From an uncultured Prevotella sp. (GTDB lineage Bacteria; Bacteroidota; Bacteroidia; Bacteroidales; Bacteroidaceae): a stretch of 8,018 bases of DNA. The notes beneath the pieces were generated by a model. It saw only the letters and a program-made list of their open reading frames with translations. It was not told the DNA's origin and did no database searches. Positions 5,183 through 8,018 of the stretch are shown in pieces. Position 1 is the stretch's first letter. Every line of letters starts with the position of its first letter. A program made the translations under genes and the position numbers. The stretch lies in NCBI GenBank assembly GCA_905234355.1, contig CAJOHP010000110.1, positions 1 to 8,018 on the forward strand. The letters are read 5' to 3'.

Positions 5183-6928
5183 CTAGGCTTCCGGCTTCTT
5201 CTCTTCGCCCTCGTCGCTGGGCTTGATGCCCTCTATCTGCAGCTGCACGTCGCTGCGCTTGTAGATATTCTCCTCGATGGTGTAGACGATGTCGAACGAG
5301 CGTTTCGACTTGATGTATCTGGCTGCCGAGCTCTGCCCGAAGGCTATGCCGTTCATCACGTTGCTCGACCGCGAGTCGACCAGCTCCAGCTTGATGTGCT
5401 CCTGCTGCCGTCCCACCACCTTCGATGTGCCGTAGTCGTAGACGTTGCGCGTGCAGAAGAGCGGCTTGGGGTTGCCCGGTCCGTGGGGTGCAAACTTGCG
5501 CAGGTCGTTGTGCAGCTTCTTGGTGATGTCGCGGAAGTCGATGACCTCTTCTATCTCGAGCGTGGCCTCGGTCTGTTCGGGCAGGATGTGGTCGCTGACG
5601 TACTGCTGGAAGCGCCGGCGGAACTCGGGCACGTTCTCCACGGGCATGGACAGTCCCACGGCGTAGGTGTGGCCGCCGAAGTTGGCGAGCAGGTCGCGGC
5701 AGGACTTGATGGCGTCGTGCACGTCGTAGCCCGCCACCGAGCGTGCCGAGCCGCTGGCCAGGTCGCCGGAGCGGGTGAGCACCACCGTGGGGCGGTAGTA
5801 TATCTCGGTGAGGCGCGAGGCCACGATGCCCACCACGCCCTTCGTCCAGTTCTCGTCGTAGAGCACGATGGCTGGCTGGTGAGCTTGGCTCTCCAGGCGC
5901 TCCACGATGCGGTTGGCCTCTTCGGTCATCTGCTTGTCTATGTCCTTGCGCTGCTCGTTGTACTCGTTGATGTGCATGGCTTCGGCCTGGGCGCGCTTCA
6001 GGTCGCGCTCCACGAGCAGGTCGACGGTCTCCGTGCCGTTCTGCACGCGCCCGGAGGCATTGATGCGCGGCCCTATCTTGAAGCCTATGTCGCTCATGGT
6101 GATGTCGCGTCCGGTCAGTCCGCATATCTCGATGATGCTCTTCAGGCCCACGCTCGGGTTGCTGTTGAGCTGCTTCAGGCCGTGGAAGGCCAGGATGCGG
6201 TTCTCGCCCATCACCGGCACGATGTCGGCAGCGATGCTCACGGCGCAGAAGTCGAGCAGGGGGATGAGCTGGGAGAAGGGTATGCCGTTGTTCTTGGCAA
6301 AGGCCTGCATGAACTTGAATCCCACGCCGCAGCCGCACAGGTCCTTGAAGGGATAGGTGGAGTCGGTGCGCTTCGGATTGAGGATGGCCACGGCGGGAGG
6401 CAGCTCGTCGTCGGGCACGTGGTGGTCGCAGATGATGAAGTCGATGCCCCGCTCCCTGGCGTAGGCTATCTCGCTGATGGCCTTGATGCCGCAGTCGAGC
6501 ACGATGATGAGCTTCACCTCTTTCGAGGCGGCGTAGTCGATGCCCTTGTAGCTGATGCCGTAGCCCTCGTCGTAGCGGTCGGGGATGTAGTACTCGATGT
6601 TGGAGTAGAACTGCTGCAGAAACTTGTAGACCAGTGCCACGGCTGTGCATCCGTCCACGTCGTAGTCGCCGTAGACCATGATGCGCTCCTTGCGGCCCAT
6701 GGCGTCGTTCAGACGGTCGACGGCAATGTCCATGTCGTTCATCAGAAACGGGTCTATCAGCTCGCTGAGCATCGGCCGGAAGAAGCGCTTGGCGGCGCTC
6801 TCCGTCTTGATGCCGCGGCGGATGAGCAGGTTGGCCAGGATGGGGCTCATGCCTATCTTGTCGGCCAGCTCCTTAGCTGCCTGCTGTCGCTCGGAGGTGG
6901 GTGATTCGTAATTCCATTTTGAGTCCAT
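5183..6928 (-). CDS. recJ: Single-stranded-DNA-specific exonuclease RecJ
   Basis: This 581-residue cytosolic DHH-family nuclease degrades single-stranded DNA 5'-3' in RecF-pathway recombination and base-excision and mismatch repair. Metal-binding motifs are all present: motif I VYGDYDVDG (85-93; Asp88, Asp90, Asp92), motif II VLDCGI (Asp145), motif III CDHH (167-170), and motif IV LLDFCAVSIAADIVP (Asp226). The DHHA1 domain follows with GVVGIVASRL (364-373), 'SGSARSVAG' (392-400) and 'FGGHTYAVGL' (417-426), where E. coli-type RecJ has GGHxxAAG. The C-terminal third (about 455-568) corresponds to the OB-fold DNA-binding domain and ends in a short acidic/lysine tail. The length is typical. The ATG is preceded by an A-rich leader segment (AAAAAAAGAAACGATATACAA on the - strand), as expected for Bacteroidetes starts. 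recQ follows 42 nt downstream. Confidence 0.96.
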   Translation of the reverse strand: MDSKWNYESPTSERQQAAKELADKIGMSPILANLLIRRGIKTESAAKRFFRPMLSELIDPFLMNDMDIAVDRLNDAMGRKERIMVYGDYDVDGCTAVALVYKFLQQFYSNIEYYIPDRYDEGYGISYKGIDYAASKEVKLIIVLDCGIKAISEIAYARERGIDFIICDHHVPDDELPPAVAILNPKRTDSTYPFKDLCGCGVGFKFMQAFAKNNGIPFSQLIPLLDFCAVSIAADIVPVMGENRILAFHGLKQLNSNPSVGLKSIIEICGLTGRDITMSDIGFKIGPRINASGRVQNGTETVDLLVERDLKRAQAEAMHINEYNEQRKDIDKQMTEEANRIVERLESQAHQPAIVLYDENWTKGVVGIVASRLTEIYYRPTVVLTRSGDLASGSARSVAGYDVHDAIKSCRDLLANFGGHTYAVGLSMPVENVPEFRRRFQQYVSDHILPEQTEATLEIEEVIDFRDITKKLHNDLRKFAPHGPGNPKPLFCTRNVYDYGTSKVVGRQQEHIKLELVDSRSSNVMNGIAFGQSSAARYIKSKRSFDIVYTIEENIYKRSDVQLQIEGIKPSDEGEEKKPEA

Positions 6929-7011
6929 TTGTATATCGTTTCTTTTTTTCTCGAAGCCGGTGGTGGGGCATGTGGGCTTGGCATGTATGCACTCTACCCC
7001 AATATAGCCGT

Positions 7012-7044
7012 CAAAGGTAATAATAAAAAACGAGACGGCGGAAC
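7012..7044 (-). promoter_or_regulatory. Candidate promoter of the recJ-recQ operon
   Basis: On the - strand TACCTTTG (7019 down to 7012) matches the TAnnTTTG -7 box. No clear TTTG lies at the -33 position; the nearest is GTTC at 7044-7041, within the adjacent terminator stem, so the promoter may be weak or rely on an extended -7 region. Transcription would begin around 7005, giving a leader of about 77 nt before the recJ ATG. Confidence 0.5.
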
Positions 7045-7075
7045 ATTCTGCGTTTTTTTAACAGAATGTTCCGCC
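7037..7075 (-). terminator. Strong intrinsic terminator, probably bidirectional
   Basis: GGCGGAACATTCTG (7037-7050) and CAGAATGTTCCGCC (7062-7075) form a perfect 14-bp stem with an 11-nt loop. On the - strand the stem is followed after six bases by TTTTTT. On the + strand TTTTTACTTTTT follows directly. As no + strand gene lies just upstream, the likely job is backup termination of RNase G transcripts before the recJ promoter. Confidence 0.8.
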
Positions 7076-7106
7076 TTTTTACTTTTTCTAACCGTAGGAC
7101 GAAAAA

Positions 7107-7141
7107 TGTCCGGACAGCTTTTTGTGTGGGCTGCCCGGACA
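7107..7141 (-). terminator. Intrinsic terminator of the RNase G gene
   Basis: TGTCCGGACAGC (7107-7118) and GCTGCCCGGACA (7130-7141) pair over 12 positions (one G-U in the - strand RNA) with an 11-nt loop. On the - strand the stem is followed directly by TTTTTC. It begins 41 nt after the RNase G stop codon, the expected place for its terminator. Confidence 0.8.
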
Positions 7142-7182
7142 AATCTGTTGTGACTGTGAGATGTGGTGGTGCTGTTGTTGAC

Positions 7183-8018
7183 TTACTTGCTCACTTCGTG
7201 CTCTTCCTGCATGTCGATGAACTGGCGGTCTTGGTCGTAGAACTCGTATTGCAGGAAAGCCAGCTTCTGGCTGGGTATGATGCGCACGCCGAATCCGTAC
7301 TTCATCTGCCATCGGCGCTTGAGCGAAATGACGCCCTGATTGATGTAGGCAGCGACGTAGGGGTGTACGTGGAGTGTGAATCTGCGGATGCCGATTTTGT
7401 TGACAAGGCGGTCAATCTTGCTCTCTAACTGGTCGGTAAACAGGATGCTCGACTTGATTTTTCCCGTGCCGTGGCAGGTGGGGCAGCTCTCCTCTACGGC
7501 CACGTCCATGGCGGGCCTCACGCGCTGCCGTGTGATCTGCATCAGGCCAAACTTGCTCAGCGGCAAGATGTTGTGGCGGGCACGGTCTTTCTTCATGTTT
7601 TCGCACATGCGCTCGTAGAGCAGCTGGCGGTCCTCGGCGAGGTTCATGTCGATAAAGTCTACGACGATGATGCCGCCCATGTCGCGCAGGCGCAACTGTC
7701 GGGCCAGCTCGTCGGCAGCGCCCAGGTTGGTCTCGAGCGCGTTGGCTTCCTGTCCGTTTTCTTTCTTTATGCGCGTACCGCTGTTCACGTCTACCACATG
7801 CATGGCTTCTGTATGCTCGATGATGAGGTAGGCTCCTCGCTTGTAGTTGACGGTGCGTCCGAATCCCGACTTCACCTGCTTGGTCACGCTGAAGTTGTCG
7901 AAGATGGGCACCGTGCCGCTGTAGAGCTTCACGATGTCGGCTTTCTCCGGGGCGATGAGGGCTACGTAGTCGCGTATCTGCTCGTAGACCTCCTTGTCGT
8001 TGACGTGTATGCCGTCGT
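7183..8018 (-). CDS. rng: Ribonuclease G / Rne-Rng family endoribonuclease (C-terminal part; start outside window)
   Basis: The frame is open from the right edge of the window to a TAA at 7183-7185, giving the last 277 residues. The fragment carries the catalytic core of the RNase E/G family: the metal-binding aspartates in VVDVNSG (fragment Asp76) and IIVVDFIDM (Asp120), and the zinc-link CPTCHGTG (Cys178, Cys181). The spacings of these sites (44 and 58 residues) fit E. coli RNase E (Asp303, Asp346, Cys404). The protein ends about 96 residues after the zinc-link without the long disordered degradosome scaffold of RNase E, so it is RNase G-like. It would process rRNA and mRNA by 5'-end-sensitive cleavage in the cytosol. 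The N-terminal S1 RNA-binding domain must lie beyond the window. Val at 7930-7932 is an internal GTG, not a start. Two terminators follow. Confidence 0.93.
   Translation of the reverse strand, partial: DGIHVNDKEVYEQIRDYVALIAPEKADIVKLYSGTVPIFDNFSVTKQVKSGFGRTVNYKRGAYLIIEHTEAMHVVDVNSGTRIKKENGQEANALETNLGAADELARQLRLRDMGGIIVVDFIDMNLAEDRQLLYERMCENMKKDRARHNILPLSKFGLMQITRQRVRPAMDVAVEESCPTCHGTGKIKSSILFTDQLESKIDRLVNKIGIRRFTLHVHPYVAAYINQGVISLKRRWQMKYGFGVRIIPSQKLAFLQYEFYDQDRQFIDMQEEHEVSK

Noticed and set aside
4539..6650. A 703-codon open frame on the - strand spanning recJ and recQ
   Set aside because: It is the shifted frame of the two real genes. The product is dominated by Arg, His and Ala and has low-complexity composition.
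4862..6904. A 680-codon open frame on the + strand, antisense to recJ
   Set aside because: It lies opposite recJ and the start of recQ. Its translation is rich in Val, His, Ala and Leu with no family motif, as expected for the reverse frame of GC-rich coding DNA. The recJ motifs are complete on the - strand.

Overview
The window looks like chromosomal DNA from a GC-rich member of the Bacteroidales, most likely Prevotellaceae-like. The main reasons are three promoter -7 boxes of the Bacteroidetes form TAnnTTTG (two with a TTTG -33 box), start sites without a Shine-Dalgarno sequence, and proteins of Bacteroidetes type (cytidylate kinase-like, LolA-like, and a secreted protein with the N-terminal 'KDGT...VDSVTF' motif). 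The genus is an inference. I see no phage, plasmid, insertion sequence, CRISPR array, tRNA or rRNA. This is mostly an ordinary housekeeping region, and I did not find a convincing new multi-gene system.

Layout. The left part runs on the + strand. It holds the 3' end of a COG2509-type FAD-dependent dehydrogenase (1-855), a small secreted lipocalin-like protein (883-1575), a 328-bp intergenic region rich in palindromes that ends in a good promoter (1576-1903), a cytidylate kinase-like protein (1904-2524), and a LolA-like exported protein (2585-3217) whose promoter lies so close to the ATG that its mRNA should be almost leaderless. The right part runs on the - strand and converges on the left part at about 3218-3241. 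In transcription order it holds the 3' part of RNase G (8018-7183), two tandem intrinsic terminators, a promoter, recJ (6928-5183) and recQ (5140-3242). recJ and recQ form a probable two-gene operon. They are in the same reading frame, separated by one TAG and 14 sense codons.

How the genes work together. RecJ (5'-3' single-strand exonuclease) and RecQ (3'-5' helicase) are the classic pair that resects DNA ends and gaps in RecF-pathway recombination, so their co-transcription makes functional sense. RNase G is insulated from them by strong terminators. The + strand genes have no obvious shared pathway. The most useful items for a second look are the nested palindromes ahead of the kinase gene, the near-leaderless LolA-like transcript, the RecQ variant with its zinc cysteines near the C-terminus and no visible HRDC domain, and the single-stop junction between recJ and recQ.
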